Source of the DNA: an uncultured Collinsella sp. | GTDB taxonomy: Bacteria > Actinomycetota > Coriobacteriia > Coriobacteriales > Coriobacteriaceae | DNA: 64,000 nt | NCBI GenBank assembly: GCA_900541175.1 | Contig: UQIT01000004.1 | Span: 62,001 to 126,000, forward strand | Direction of reading: 5' to 3' | Shown here: positions 54,050-62,179 of the stretch, in pieces | Layout of the letters: the number at the start of each line of letters is the position of its first letter | Position numbering within the stretch: position 1 is the stretch's first letter | Notes under the pieces: generated by a model | Seen by the model: only the letters and a program-made list of their open reading frames with translations | Told to the model about the DNA's origin: nothing | The model's database searches: none | Position numbers and translations under genes: made by a program

Positions 54050-54430
54050 GAATTGTGGATCAAGAGTGAGCGAAATTCCAGCATATTGCGTAATACCAAG
54101 AGCCAGCAAATGGTAAATCTGGTGAGCGTCGCTAGCACTATTTGCGTTTACGGTTGCAGCCTCGGCCGTAGCGATGCCTACATTTGGAAAGAAGTCGGTA
54201 AGAAGATCATCAGCTCTTCCACCCGTCTCTACATCTTTGATTACAGTTTGCCCGATAGGAGATCTGGTTCTTTCCGACGTTTTCAAAAGCAGCGGCAGGC
54301 ACTTATTGATTCCTTTTTAACTGTCGCCGAAATTAAAGATTCCGATAGGGAGCTCGCAGTTAAGCATATTGTGCCGGTCGAATCCTCGAGAGTCTTCCGT
54401 TTTGATTCCCTGCTGGAGCTGAATGAGTAA
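54050..54430 (+). pseudogene. C-terminal remnant of an AbiH-like protein
   Basis: A reading frame open from the terminator to TAA 54428. VYGCSLGRSDAYIWKEVGKK resembles the C-terminal GxSLGxxD signature of phage-abortive AbiH proteins, and the rest (AVKHIVPVESSRVFRFDSLL) is tail-like. The ~300-residue N-terminal part is absent, and no ribosome site or good start is seen (ATG 54110 is internal). I read it as a truncated relic. Confidence 0.5.
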
Positions 54431-54534
54431 GATGGATGGGGTGCGTGGCAGCGTCGTCATCTTGCCGAAATTGATTGTAATTGTTTGATAGCTGCGCACA
54501 GAAGATGCTATTGACGCGTAGTTTCAGTTATCTG

Positions 54535-54559
54535 TCGGACATATTTTTAGTTTGTCCGA
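54535..54559. promoter_or_regulatory. Candidate operator upstream of the ImmA/IrrE-type gene
   Basis: TCGGACA (54535-54541) and TGTCCGA (54553-54559) form an inverted repeat with an 11-base spacer in the promoter region, with AT-rich TGTTATATACAAT following near 54574. It could bind a repressor, but no regulator gene is adjacent. Confidence 0.4.
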
Positions 54560-54629
54560 AGACCAATAACAATTGTTATATACAATCTTGCCTACTTGCA
54601 AGCGATTGGTAGTGAGGTAGGTGCAGGAA

Positions 54630-55187
54630 ATGCCAAAAATGGAAAAAGGTAAAATCAGCATCGACACTCCTGCGAAGGCTTCATTTGACACTCTTTTAAA
54701 TACCGTTGCTATTAACATAGCCGATGATCAGGGCAGATTGAAGCAGAGCAGGGTTGCCTTGCCTGTTGATGTCGACGCTGTGGCGCAAAAACTAGGGCTT
54801 GTTGTCCAAAGACTTTCACTTCCTGATGGGGTGGAAGGCATGCTTGTCAAAGATGAACCTTATGAGCCGTTTAAGGCGGTATTAGATATAGACGATTCGC
54901 TTGAAGATTCTCGTTTTACGCTTGCGCATGAGATCGGTCATTTTGTTCATCAATATCAGGATTTCCCTGAAGGTGATACTGGCGGCATTCTAGAAAAGCG
55001 AACTCGCGGTCGTTCGAAAGATGAGATCGAGTTATGGGCAGATAATTTTGCGTACGAGCTTCTTATGCCTTCCGCTGTTTTTCTCAACATGTGGGCGGAC
55101 GATTTGAGCGTTGAAGAAATTGCTGACAGGTTTGGCTTGTCTACCAGTCAAGTAGCGGCTCGGGTTTTAGAGCTTGGACTAAAGTGA
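54630..55187 (+). CDS. ImmA/IrrE-family metallopeptidase
   Basis: A 185-residue zinc peptidase. TLAHEIGHFVHQ is the HEXXH site and DEIELWADNFAYELLMP supplies the distal glutamate (ExxAxxFAxxLLMP). Relatives cleave XRE repressors of mobile elements or act in toxin-antitoxin pairs; no XRE protein is present here. A helix-turn-helix-like C-terminus (SVEEIADRFGLSTSQVAARV) may bind DNA or a partner. Overlaps the next gene by 4 bases. Confidence 0.82.
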   Translation: MPKMEKGKISIDTPAKASFDTLLNTVAINIADDQGRLKQSRVALPVDVDAVAQKLGLVVQRLSLPDGVEGMLVKDEPYEPFKAVLDIDDSLEDSRFTLAHEIGHFVHQYQDFPEGDTGGILEKRTRGRSKDEIELWADNFAYELLMPSAVFLNMWADDLSVEEIADRFGLSTSQVAARVLELGLK

Positions 55188-55690
55188 GCGATCGAAATAA
55201 AGAATCTGTGGATTACGCTCAGGCCAATAGTTTAGATGATGAGGTTGTTCACTTATATCATTTGGTTGCTAAAGGCAACGAGCGCGATTCCGTATCTCTT
55301 CATGCTGATGAGATTACTGACTCTCAAATCCAGGATGCCTCTGATAGGCGCGAGGCGAATGCGAGAAATCGCAAGTTAGAGGCTGAAGCAGATAAACTCG
55401 TAGGTGAGAATAATATCCGCAAGACCGTGGCGACCTGGTCGTTGCGCTTTGTTGGGTTCCAGATTGCTGTGTGTGATGCTTTGATTGCTGCCTACATCGT
55501 GGTTAATCTAGTAAGGGGAATTACGGTTCCTTCTGAGGTCATATTTGGAGTCCTGGGAACAAGTCTTGTCGAAATTATTGGAATCCTTTGGGTTATCACT
55601 CGAAGCCTGTTTCCCTTCCATGATTCGCATCGGGATCGCTCAAAAGAGTCAGAAATTCCTTCGCGAAGTCGGACTGTTCGTTTTCGATAG
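55184..55690 (+). CDS. Hypothetical protein with two membrane segments
   Basis: 168 residues starting at GTG 55184 inside the peptidase stop (GTGA overlap). An acidic, helical N-terminal ~85 residues is followed by two hydrophobic stretches (VGFQIAVCDALIAAYIVVNL and VIFGVLGTSLVEIIGILWVI). The tail is short and basic. I do not recognise a family. Coupled translation with the peptidase suggests one functional module, possibly a membrane effector with its protease. Confidence 0.55.
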   Translation: MSDRNKESVDYAQANSLDDEVVHLYHLVAKGNERDSVSLHADEITDSQIQDASDRREANARNRKLEAEADKLVGENNIRKTVATWSLRFVGFQIAVCDALIAAYIVVNLVRGITVPSEVIFGVLGTSLVEIIGILWVITRSLFPFHDSHRDRSKESEIPSRSRTVRFR

Positions 55691-55876
55691 TTGAGCCTTG
55701 GTCTGAATCAGCATCATTTTATTGCGCTGGGCTCCGGTGTTTTCAGAGACACTGGTGCCCTATTATGATGGCTGGATCTCATATGATGCTGCAATGTGGC
55801 CAGTCCAAACATTTCGACCGATTGCGCCGAAGATGCTGGTGTAAGGGTGACATCCTGGCATCCGTTTATCGAGAAA

Positions 55877-56112
55877 CGGTCTTCGTCCTTGACTCTGAAA
55901 TCACCACAACAACAGGTTCTAGGAAAGGACGAAGACCGCTATGGAAATCATATCAGACCCGACGCCGGGCGCAGTTGCCATCCCCCTGGTTCGATGACGG
56001 CGTCATCGACATGCAAGAGCCGCTCAGGCGCCTCACCTAGCAGGTCGCGAACGACGTGATGGGCGCGGTGGCTGACCAGCTGTGCGACGGCGGGGTGAAT
56101 TCAACCTATGCG
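55877..56112 (+). mobile_element. Decayed IS256-like insertion sequence end with transposase start
   Basis: ATG 55941 opens MEIISDPTPGAVAIPLV, breaks by frameshift, resumes as DDGVIDMQEPLRRLT, meets a TAG at 56038 and resumes as QVANDVMGAVADQLCDGGVN. This resembles the first part of IS256-type transposases; the rest is missing. Directly upstream is a perfect 14-base inverted repeat, CGGTCTTCGTCCTT (55877-55890) / AAGGACGAAGACCG (55925-55938). GC content of the fragment is higher than the island around it. The 55691-55876 stretch shows no gene. Confidence 0.55.
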
Positions 56113-56113
56113 C

Positions 56114-57481
56114 TCAGTTAGATGGAGGCGTCAGGCGCTGATACAACTCTTGATTGAAGTTCGTGTATGTTAGTTCGCTATTGCTAAGTTCTTCAATTCT
56201 CGGATCTCTATAGTCGTTAATGAATATCAGCGCGCAAACGTCTTCAACAAAGCGTTTGCGCCTGGCCTCGATATCCTGCTTATAGGGAAGTTCATCCTTT
56301 TTCGATCCCCACACTTCTTCAATCACAGTATCGAGGCATTTAATAAAATGCTTGCTGTGCTTCGCGAACTCATAGACGGCACTGTAATTGGCGTGCGTTT
56401 TGACTTCGTACCAAGTGAGTGGCTCATAGTAGGCAAGAACATTTAAAGCCGGCAGTAGGCACAGGTTCGGGAAAAGTCTTGCTCTGCCGTTTCCATAAAA
56501 GCCTGGGTGAGTATCGATGTAATCCAGTTGCTTCTTTATGGGGTCTGTAAGCCTGTTGCAAGTTCTTAACGACGCTTGTTTATTTCTGAGCAACTCATTC
56601 GTTATGTTTATATAACTTTGTGCATAGCCGTTATCTGTGCTGACGCCCTTATACAGAAGGTAATCAGCCGGCTTTATCGGATTTAGCTCTAGGCGTTTGT
56701 CGTAAAAACGCTCGAGGTATTTTCTGCCTTCAAAGCTTGGTCCATATACACCCTGGAGGGAATGTGCAAGCTGCGTGATGTCGGTCGAATAAACCACAAC
56801 AATGTTCTCTTGCTGAAACAAGGTTTTGGTCTGTTCGAGTACCTTTATAGCGAATTCCGGTCGGCAGCGGTCGAGTTCGTCGATGAAGATGACGGCTCGG
56901 TTGGCTATACCAGGCAGATAGTTTTTTATGAGTTCGTCAATCTTGGTTCTAAGCTCTTTTTCTTCTTTGTATCGTGCGAGAAAATCGGTGCCACTGAAAT
57001 TTTCTATGGCGCCATTGATGTCGCCGCCATATCCGATAAGGGAAGCGGCAGCTTCTATGACGCCAATGATTCCCTTGCCGAAATCCCTTTCTTCCTTGAC
57101 GCTCTCTTCGCCTGCAGCGTTAGCGATAGAGGCCAATATGGGCAAGATTGGATTGTCGAAATGGTCGTCTTCCCACGCGTTGAAATAGATGGGCAGACAT
57201 GGCGTCGCGGGGAGTTCTGTTGCGGTTTCTCCTAGCGTTGCGCTAAGTGTCTCTAAATCGGGGTCTAGAGCCGGATTTGCCATTTGCAGTGCTCTCGCAA
57301 CTTGCTTTACAAAGAATGTCTTTCCAGAGCCCCAGGGCGCATCAATAACAAATGCATACGGAGGCTCAACCGCAATGAGCATCTTTAGAAGGTCTTCGAT
57401 TTCTTTCTTGCGGTGAAGGGGGTCCTGAGTAAGAGCGTCTTCAATTGCTTCCGGTGTAGGTTCTTCGTCCACTCGTTTCAT
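56114..57481 (-). CDS. KAP family P-loop NTPase
   Basis: A 455-residue NTPase. Walker A is VIDAPWGSGKTFFVKQ near residue 46, and Walker B is NRAVIFIDELDRCRPEF near residue 195, with the KAP-specific acidic/arginine continuation. YFNAWEDDHFDNPILPILAS is another KAP hallmark. KAP proteins are often membrane-linked and occur in defence islands, but this one shows no clear membrane insertion. Divergent from the gene at 57660. Phage-exclusion function is inferred from family and place. Confidence 0.82.
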   Translation of the reverse strand: MKRVDEEPTPEAIEDALTQDPLHRKKEIEDLLKMLIAVEPPYAFVIDAPWGSGKTFFVKQVARALQMANPALDPDLETLSATLGETATELPATPCLPIYFNAWEDDHFDNPILPILASIANAAGEESVKEERDFGKGIIGVIEAAASLIGYGGDINGAIENFSGTDFLARYKEEKELRTKIDELIKNYLPGIANRAVIFIDELDRCRPEFAIKVLEQTKTLFQQENIVVVYSTDITQLAHSLQGVYGPSFEGRKYLERFYDKRLELNPIKPADYLLYKGVSTDNGYAQSYINITNELLRNKQASLRTCNRLTDPIKKQLDYIDTHPGFYGNGRARLFPNLCLLPALNVLAYYEPLTWYEVKTHANYSAVYEFAKHSKHFIKCLDTVIEEVWGSKKDELPYKQDIEARRKRFVEDVCALIFINDYRDPRIEELSNSELTYTNFNQELYQRLTPPSN

Positions 57482-57659
57482 GGTGGCTGCCTTCTTTCTG
57501 TGGGCTAGTCTTGTGCTTGGGTTTAATTGTGCCTTTAAATGGGCACGATCAGCCTATTCCTTTTTGGTTGTGCCTGTTGGTTTTACCCTTTCAACAGTCA
57601 ATGATGCTTGGGGCGTAAAATGGACTTTAATTGTGTTGCAGCTTGATTAGGTGGTTCGA

Positions 57660-58394
57660 ATGGCGCTTTCTATGAGTCAAATCCACTGGGATTACTTTAT
57701 TCTGCTCGAAGAAGATGTCATTCGGATATTGCATTACATCGAGCCTACCGAAGCGAACTATGGCACTTATGGAGCCGAGCTCGTTAAAGTCTATCTTTCG
57801 ATTTGTTCCGAGATTGATGTCGCCTTTAAAGATCTTAACCACCTTGTTAGGCGTTACGAGAGCGCCGATTGGGGTGTGGTTAAAAACATTTCCGGGGCGC
57901 GTGAGATGATCCACGCTCGCTTCTCGCAACAGTTTCGTTTTAGCTGGGTTGTCATTGATGCCAGCGAGATCGTTATTAACCCCTGGTCTTCTTGGTGGAT
58001 AGATGATGGGGCCGAATCCGACATGAATCCTGAATGGTGGGTCTCATATAACAATGTCAAACATCATCGCTTGGATAGCTATGCCGAAGCCAATCTCGGC
58101 AATGTGCTTCATGCCCTTTCTGGCCTGTTTGTCCTCCTTTCCTGCTTATATCGGTATGAGTATGAACACAATGCGGATGAGGCCCCTCGTTATCTGCCCG
58201 CCCCACGGCGATTGAAGTTTTCGAGTCGAGGAATCGAAATTGGCTCGAGCGATCCGTTATATGTTATCGGTACCGCACTCTGCTCTTCTCCGGGCTTTCA
58301 TGTTGACAAGCCACTGCAGCTGCATTCATCAGACGAGAGAGATGCTCATGATGATTGTGAGCAAGGCGTGAGTTCGATTCGAGTGAATGATTGA
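57660..58394 (+). CDS. Hypothetical protein, possible HEPN-like fold
   Basis: A 244-residue, mostly helical protein. WDYFILLEEDVIRILHYIEP ... ICSEIDVAFKDL resembles an uncharacterised family whose members I associate with HEPN-like helical bundles, and WWVSYNNVKHHRLDSY has the kind of H-x-R pairing seen there. AGGTGG five bases before ATG 57660 decides the start. The 57482-57659 gap is shared with the divergent KAP gene and should hold both promoters. Function unknown. Confidence 0.55.
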   Translation: MALSMSQIHWDYFILLEEDVIRILHYIEPTEANYGTYGAELVKVYLSICSEIDVAFKDLNHLVRRYESADWGVVKNISGAREMIHARFSQQFRFSWVVIDASEIVINPWSSWWIDDGAESDMNPEWWVSYNNVKHHRLDSYAEANLGNVLHALSGLFVLLSCLYRYEYEHNADEAPRYLPAPRRLKFSSRGIEIGSSDPLYVIGTALCSSPGFHVDKPLQLHSSDERDAHDDCEQGVSSIRVND

Positions 58395-58484
58395 GTGTAG
58401 TTGCCGTCCAGTAATAAGCTGAATCCACCCTGCTCCCCTTAAGCTCGATCAAGCGGCGAACTCAACGGCTTTGAGTTCGCGTGT

Positions 58485-58871
58485 CTATGCAGCGAGAGTA
58501 TCTGCTCTCTCGTCGGCTTGTTGCTCAAGGCGGTCATACCGCACGATGCCGATCAAGCCCTCGGCGCACCTGAACTCATCGATCATCTGCCTGGTAATCA
58601 CGACGGTATTGTTTGCGATCTTGCTCTCTTGCACCGTGAACATGCGGTAGATCGACAAGAGCCAGTTGGCGTAGATGCCCATCCCGCACGCTAAAGATGC
58701 TTCCAATGGATCGACCTGCTCGCCGGGTGGTCCATGGTAGTACCCGGCTGCGTTCATATAGAGGCCTCCGTCCATCAGGTCGCCGATATGAACCTCCTTG
58801 GATGTGAACTTCAGCACCCTCTCTGCTCTTTCGCTTTGGTTTGCAGGGCTGCCAGAAGCCAAAAACAACAA
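58485..58871 (-). CDS. Hypothetical protein, possibly truncated
   Basis: Open frame of 128 codons. The segment VLKFTSKEVHIGDLMDGGLY looks like the N-terminus of a widespread uncharacterised family, so translation may begin at the GTG at 58817 rather than the TTG at 58871. It ends soon after a region rich in acidic and arginine residues (DRLEQQADERADTLAA) and is shorter than such proteins usually are. No partner gene is evident. Confidence 0.4.
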   Translation of the reverse strand: MLFLASGSPANQSERAERVLKFTSKEVHIGDLMDGGLYMNAAGYYHGPPGEQVDPLEASLACGMGIYANWLLSIYRMFTVQESKIANNTVVITRQMIDEFRCAEGLIGIVRYDRLEQQADERADTLAA

Positions 58872-59003
58872 CGTGCTCGTTGCGTGCGCTTCATTTTATG
58901 TCCGCGCCAGTGGCTACACTTTTGAAAAACGGCACGTAGGTATCTGTCGCATATCTCATGCTGTAGACATATCGGCGAGTTCAGAGTTGAAGGCGAGGTG
59001 AGT

Positions 59004-59231
59004 ATGAAAGGCAGAAATCAGCACGTTACGAAGCGTTCGGATGGCAATTGGCAGGTTAAGGGCGAAGGGGCAAGTCGCGCTTCTTTCGTTACGACGACCC
59101 AGAGCGAGGCGATAAGGCTCGGTCGACGCATTTGCTCCAATCAAGAGTCTGAGCTGATCGTCCATCGTAGCGACGGAAGAATTCGCAAAAGGGATTCCCA
59201 TGGCTACGATCCCTTCCCACCGAGGGGATAA
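59004..59231 (+). CDS. DUF2188-like small protein
   Basis: 75 residues: MKGRNQHVTKRSDGNWQVKG at the start and ESELIVHRSDGRIRKRDSHG at the end, the typical DUF2188 repeat-like pattern (HVVKR..GWAVK ... ELIIHGKDGRIRxKDSYG). Basic, possibly nucleic-acid binding. GAGGTG precedes ATG 59004. Known members are of unknown function and common near mobile DNA. Confidence 0.7.
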   Translation: MKGRNQHVTKRSDGNWQVKGEGASRASFVTTTQSEAIRLGRRICSNQESELIVHRSDGRIRKRDSHGYDPFPPRG

Positions 59232-59244
59232 GGGTGCGGCTCCA

Positions 59245-59325
59245 TAGCGACAGCGGCTCGTAATAGCGTGCCCGCTGTCGCTAAATGACTTCTTCGTTGT
59301 GGTGAAATACGAGCTTGGGGCTATT
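59245..59325. repeat. Two inverted repeats between the DUF2188 gene and the Abi locus
   Basis: TAGCGACAGCGG (59245-59256) pairs with CCGCTGTCGCTA (59272-59283), a perfect 12-base stem with no T-run. A second, GTGAAATA...TATTTCAC (about 59302-59329), resembles a decayed family A palindrome (GTTGTGGTGAAATACG). Confidence 0.6.
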
Positions 59326-59386
59326 TCACATGAATTGGTCGTTTGGTCTCTTCTAAGGGCTGATTTGGGGGATTCGTGGTATTGGA

Positions 59387-59415
59387 TTGACGGCCCCCGA
59401 GTTCTCCCTTAAAGT
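59387..59415 (+). promoter_or_regulatory. Promoter of the putative Abi-linked small RNA
   Basis: TTGACG (59387-59392) and TAAAGT (59410-59415) with exactly 17 bases between, close to sigma-70 consensus. Predicted transcription start near 59421-59424. Confidence 0.6.
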
Positions 59416-59421
59416 AAACGT

Positions 59422-59490
59422 TGTGATGAGGCCTTGCGACGGTACGTCCGGCTTGGTCCGTGGGAACCGCCGAAAGGCGGTTTTCGCGTT
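59422..59490 (+). ncRNA. Putative structured RNA upstream of the Abi gene
   Basis: Between the promoter and the Abi start codon there is no ORF. The stretch carries GAGGCCTTGCGACGG, a second possible pairing ACGG...CCGT (59439-59461), and a closing hairpin AACCGCC-GAAA-GGCGGTT (59465-59482) with a GNRA tetraloop followed by TTCGCGTTT. The hairpin ends 20 bases before ATG 59503. Length about 70 bases. AbiF-type HEPN proteins have been reported to pair with an upstream structured RNA; this layout fits, but the RNA itself is inferred. Confidence 0.5.
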
Positions 59491-59502
59491 TAAGGGGCCC
59501 AT

Positions 59503-60435
59503 ATGGATAAGCCATTTAAATCTATTACCGAGCAGATTGCTATTCTTGAAAGCCGTGGGCTCGAATGCGATAACGATACTCGTTTAGTTCTGGAGCGTGA
59601 GGGATACTATCCGGTTGTTAACGGCTACAAGGATTTGTTTCTTGACCAACGGGAAGGCTCTGGCCAAGAGGTTTTCGTAAAAGGGACCAAGTTTTCTGAT
59701 ATCTATCGTTTATTCGAATTTGACCGTTCGTTGCGTCTGCTCATGTTTGAGTACTTTAACAAGGCGGAAGCGATTCTTAAAACCGTCTGTTCTTATCGTT
59801 TCGCAATGGCCCATAAAGGTAGCCCGGAAGCATACCTGGATAGAAGATCCTACCGTGCCGATGCTAGTTATCGAAAAAAGATCGATACGCTTATTAGTGA
59901 TTTCGAGAAGGTGCTATGTAGGTCTCAAAAATGGAAAAGCGATTATAAAAGGGACTACATTCGTCATTATGAAAACAATCACGACAATACGCCGGTATGG
60001 ATTCTTATGAATTATTTAATGCTTGGCCAGGCATTCAAGTTTTTCGAGTTTCAACCAGAAAGCATGAGAAATTCCATTGCCAAGTCGTTTTCTGACCTTT
60101 ATTTCGAGACGCATGAAGTCCATAAGCGCATCAGCCCACGAAGGCTAAGACTTGCATACGATCACATTAAAGATTTTCGAAATATCTGTGCGCATGACGA
60201 GCGCCTGTTCTGCGCGAGGGTGTCTCCGTCTCGCGATGTCAATCTAGTAGGGGTTTTAAGCGATCTTGAGCTAGTGCTGACTGAGGATGACTATAAGATG
60301 TTACGCCGAAATATACTGCTTGATGCACTCAAGTTGAGTGACGAGCTCAGTAACGATGCCAGCACAAAGGTGCTTTTCGCTATGGGTGTTAACGATTTAT
60401 CGAGTGTGTTTCCTAAGGAAATATTGGGGTCGTAA
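59503..60435 (+). CDS. Abi family protein (AbiD/AbiF, Abi_2) with HEPN site
   Basis: A 310-residue phage-abortive-infection protein. Opening KSITEQIAILESRGLECDND and EGYYPVVNGYKDLF are typical Abi_2 sequence. FDRSLRLLMFEYFNKAEAIL is the conserved middle, and FRNICAHDERLF (about res 226-237) is the R-x4-H HEPN ribonuclease motif. Members kill or arrest infected cells, probably by cutting RNA. AT-rich codons differ from the housekeeping genes. A TTAAGGGG ribosome site precedes the ATG. Confidence 0.85.
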   Translation: MDKPFKSITEQIAILESRGLECDNDTRLVLEREGYYPVVNGYKDLFLDQREGSGQEVFVKGTKFSDIYRLFEFDRSLRLLMFEYFNKAEAILKTVCSYRFAMAHKGSPEAYLDRRSYRADASYRKKIDTLISDFEKVLCRSQKWKSDYKRDYIRHYENNHDNTPVWILMNYLMLGQAFKFFEFQPESMRNSIAKSFSDLYFETHEVHKRISPRRLRLAYDHIKDFRNICAHDERLFCARVSPSRDVNLVGVLSDLELVLTEDDYKMLRRNILLDALKLSDELSNDASTKVLFAMGVNDLSSVFPKEILGS

Positions 60436-60981
60436 TCGACGCGAGCGATGAATTTACTCTACAAGTTGGACGTGCACGCGATCGCGCAGAGCAGGTAGTA
60501 AAGGGATCGTTTCAGAGCGGAGCCTCTCGGTGAGCAGCCAATAGGGTCCGAAGGCAGCTCCAGGCCAGCACTCCGCACATATTTTGTTGGGGATTATTTT
60601 ACGGGAACCCCAGTCAACATCAGCGAACTTTCTGGGGAATGTTGGGGAGGGGAGGTGGAGTAACTGGCTGTTGGGACGTTGGGCATTGGCAGCGTCCCGT
60701 CTGCGCTTCGTTGACTTTGCTCGATGCGGCAACTCCAACACGAGGCCGTCTTGTGCCTCTTCGAGGCTCGGCACCGATGCCTTCCAGGAAAAGTCCGCGA
60801 GGCTCTGCTCAGGTCAATCTTTGCATAGGCGTATTCTTCGATTATGCAGCTAGGGTGATTCTCGTCTGGTAAAACTGGCTGCGAAGTGATTATCACCAGA
60901 CACGTCTCAAGTGACTCATTAGTTTCCACGCGTTTCTCTATCATGTAATCGCTGCGTAATGCGGCCGCCCACACGGGTATC
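60436..60981. other. Gene-poor gap, possible minus-strand pseudogene
   Basis: No convincing gene. On the minus strand an ORF from 60983 (MIEKRVETNESLETCLVIIT...) and one ending at 60454 (…RKIIPNKICAECWPGAAFGP) could be joined by a single frameshift near 60785 into a ~150-residue protein, but composition does not settle it. The gap borders the island and the sucrose locus. Confidence 0.25.
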
Positions 60982-61014
60982 ATGGTGAAAGCGATTTCAA
61001 CGACAGGGGTGCTC

Positions 61015-61995
61015 GTGGTAAAGATGAAGGATGTGGCCGAGCTGGCTGGCGTTTCGAGCGCCGCCGTCTCGCGCTACCTCAACGGTGGCTACATATCGAC
61101 AGACAAGGCCGAGCGCATTAAGAAGGCGATTGAGCTGACCGGATACGTGCGGTCCAGCCAGGCTCGCGCGCTGCGCACCGGTTCCACCAAGCTCATCGGC
61201 GTCATCGTGCCCAAGATCAACTCGGAATCCGTGAGCCGCATTACCGCCGGCATTGGCCAGGTGCTCGGTCGCCGTGGCTACCAGATGCTGCTTGCCAACA
61301 CCGACAACGCGGCCGATCGCGAGCTCGAATACCTCGATTTATTCCAAAACCATCCGGTTGACGGCATTGTGCTGGTGGCAACCATGATCACCGACGAGCA
61401 CCGTCGCGCGATTGACTCGTGCCGTGTGCCCATTGTGCTGATCGGTCAACATGTCGACGGCGCGGCGTGCGTGCATCACGACGATTACGAGGCCGCTTTT
61501 GAGCTGGGCCATGCGCTTGCGGGTCGCGTGGACGGCAAGATCGCTTACATTGGGGTTACCGAGGAGGACCGCGCGGCCGGTTATGACCGCCGTCGCGGTT
61601 TTGAGGCCGGCTTGCGCGCCGCGGGTAACCCGCTCGATGCCGCCTTGATTCGCCTGGGCTCGTTTACGCTCGACTCGGGCTATGGTGCGGCGCGTGAACT
61701 GCTTTCCGTCGCTCCCGATGTTTCGTTTATCGCCTGCGCGACCGACACCATGGCGGCGGGCGCGCTGCGTGCCATCGATGAGGTTCGCGGCATGGGCGAG
61801 GGCATACACCGTGTGAGCGGTTTTGGCGACAACGCGTTTTTGCGAGCGCTGACGGGCGGCATTCCCACCGTGCACTATGGCTACCTGACCAGTGGCGTCG
61901 AGGCGACCAATATGTTGCTCAACACGCTCGATGGCGTTGAGGGGGAGAGCGGTCTCAAGACGCTCAAGCTCGGCCATCAGCTTATGAATGTCTAG
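61015..61995 (+). CDS. scrR: LacI-family regulator of sucrose genes
   Basis: A 326-residue repressor. MKDVAELAGVSSAAVSRYLN is the helix-turn-helix with hinge after it, then a periplasmic-binding-like sugar domain. AGGGG five bases before GTG 61015 favours that start; ATGs at 60982 and 61024 are alternatives. It sits ahead of a sucrose-type PTS and hydrolase, with two LacI-type operators in between. Naming ScrR rests on that context. Confidence 0.8.
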   Translation: MVKMKDVAELAGVSSAAVSRYLNGGYISTDKAERIKKAIELTGYVRSSQARALRTGSTKLIGVIVPKINSESVSRITAGIGQVLGRRGYQMLLANTDNAADRELEYLDLFQNHPVDGIVLVATMITDEHRRAIDSCRVPIVLIGQHVDGAACVHHDDYEAAFELGHALAGRVDGKIAYIGVTEEDRAAGYDRRRGFEAGLRAAGNPLDAALIRLGSFTLDSGYGAARELLSVAPDVSFIACATDTMAAGALRAIDEVRGMGEGIHRVSGFGDNAFLRALTGGIPTVHYGYLTSGVEATNMLLNTLDGVEGESGLKTLKLGHQLMNV

Positions 61996-62083
61996 GCTTT
62001 GGGCACGTCTGTCTGCCTCTGAGTCGCCTGTTTTTGCCTTAAAACTACCTTTCGCCGGCCTTTTCCTACCGTTCACCGTTATA

Positions 62084-62123
62084 TGAAAACGATTACAGAC
62101 ATATGAAACTGAAAACGATTACA
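62084..62123 (+). promoter_or_regulatory. Two LacI-family operators upstream of scrA
   Basis: TGAAAACGATTACA occurs at 62084-62097 and again at 62110-62123, 26 bases apart. Each fits the LacI-family pattern with a central CG. The second lies 57 bases before the scrA start. Likely bound by the regulator encoded at 61015 and released by sucrose-6-phosphate or a related sugar. Confidence 0.8.
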
Positions 62124-62179
62124 GTGTAAGTGTCAAAGATGGCCGGGTGCAAATGCGCCCGTTGGAGGAAAGGGAAGTC

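Noticed and set aside
60454..60983. Two minus-strand ORFs as real genes
   Set aside because: Neither has a recognisable motif or ribosome site, and joining them needs a frameshift; listed only as a possible relic.
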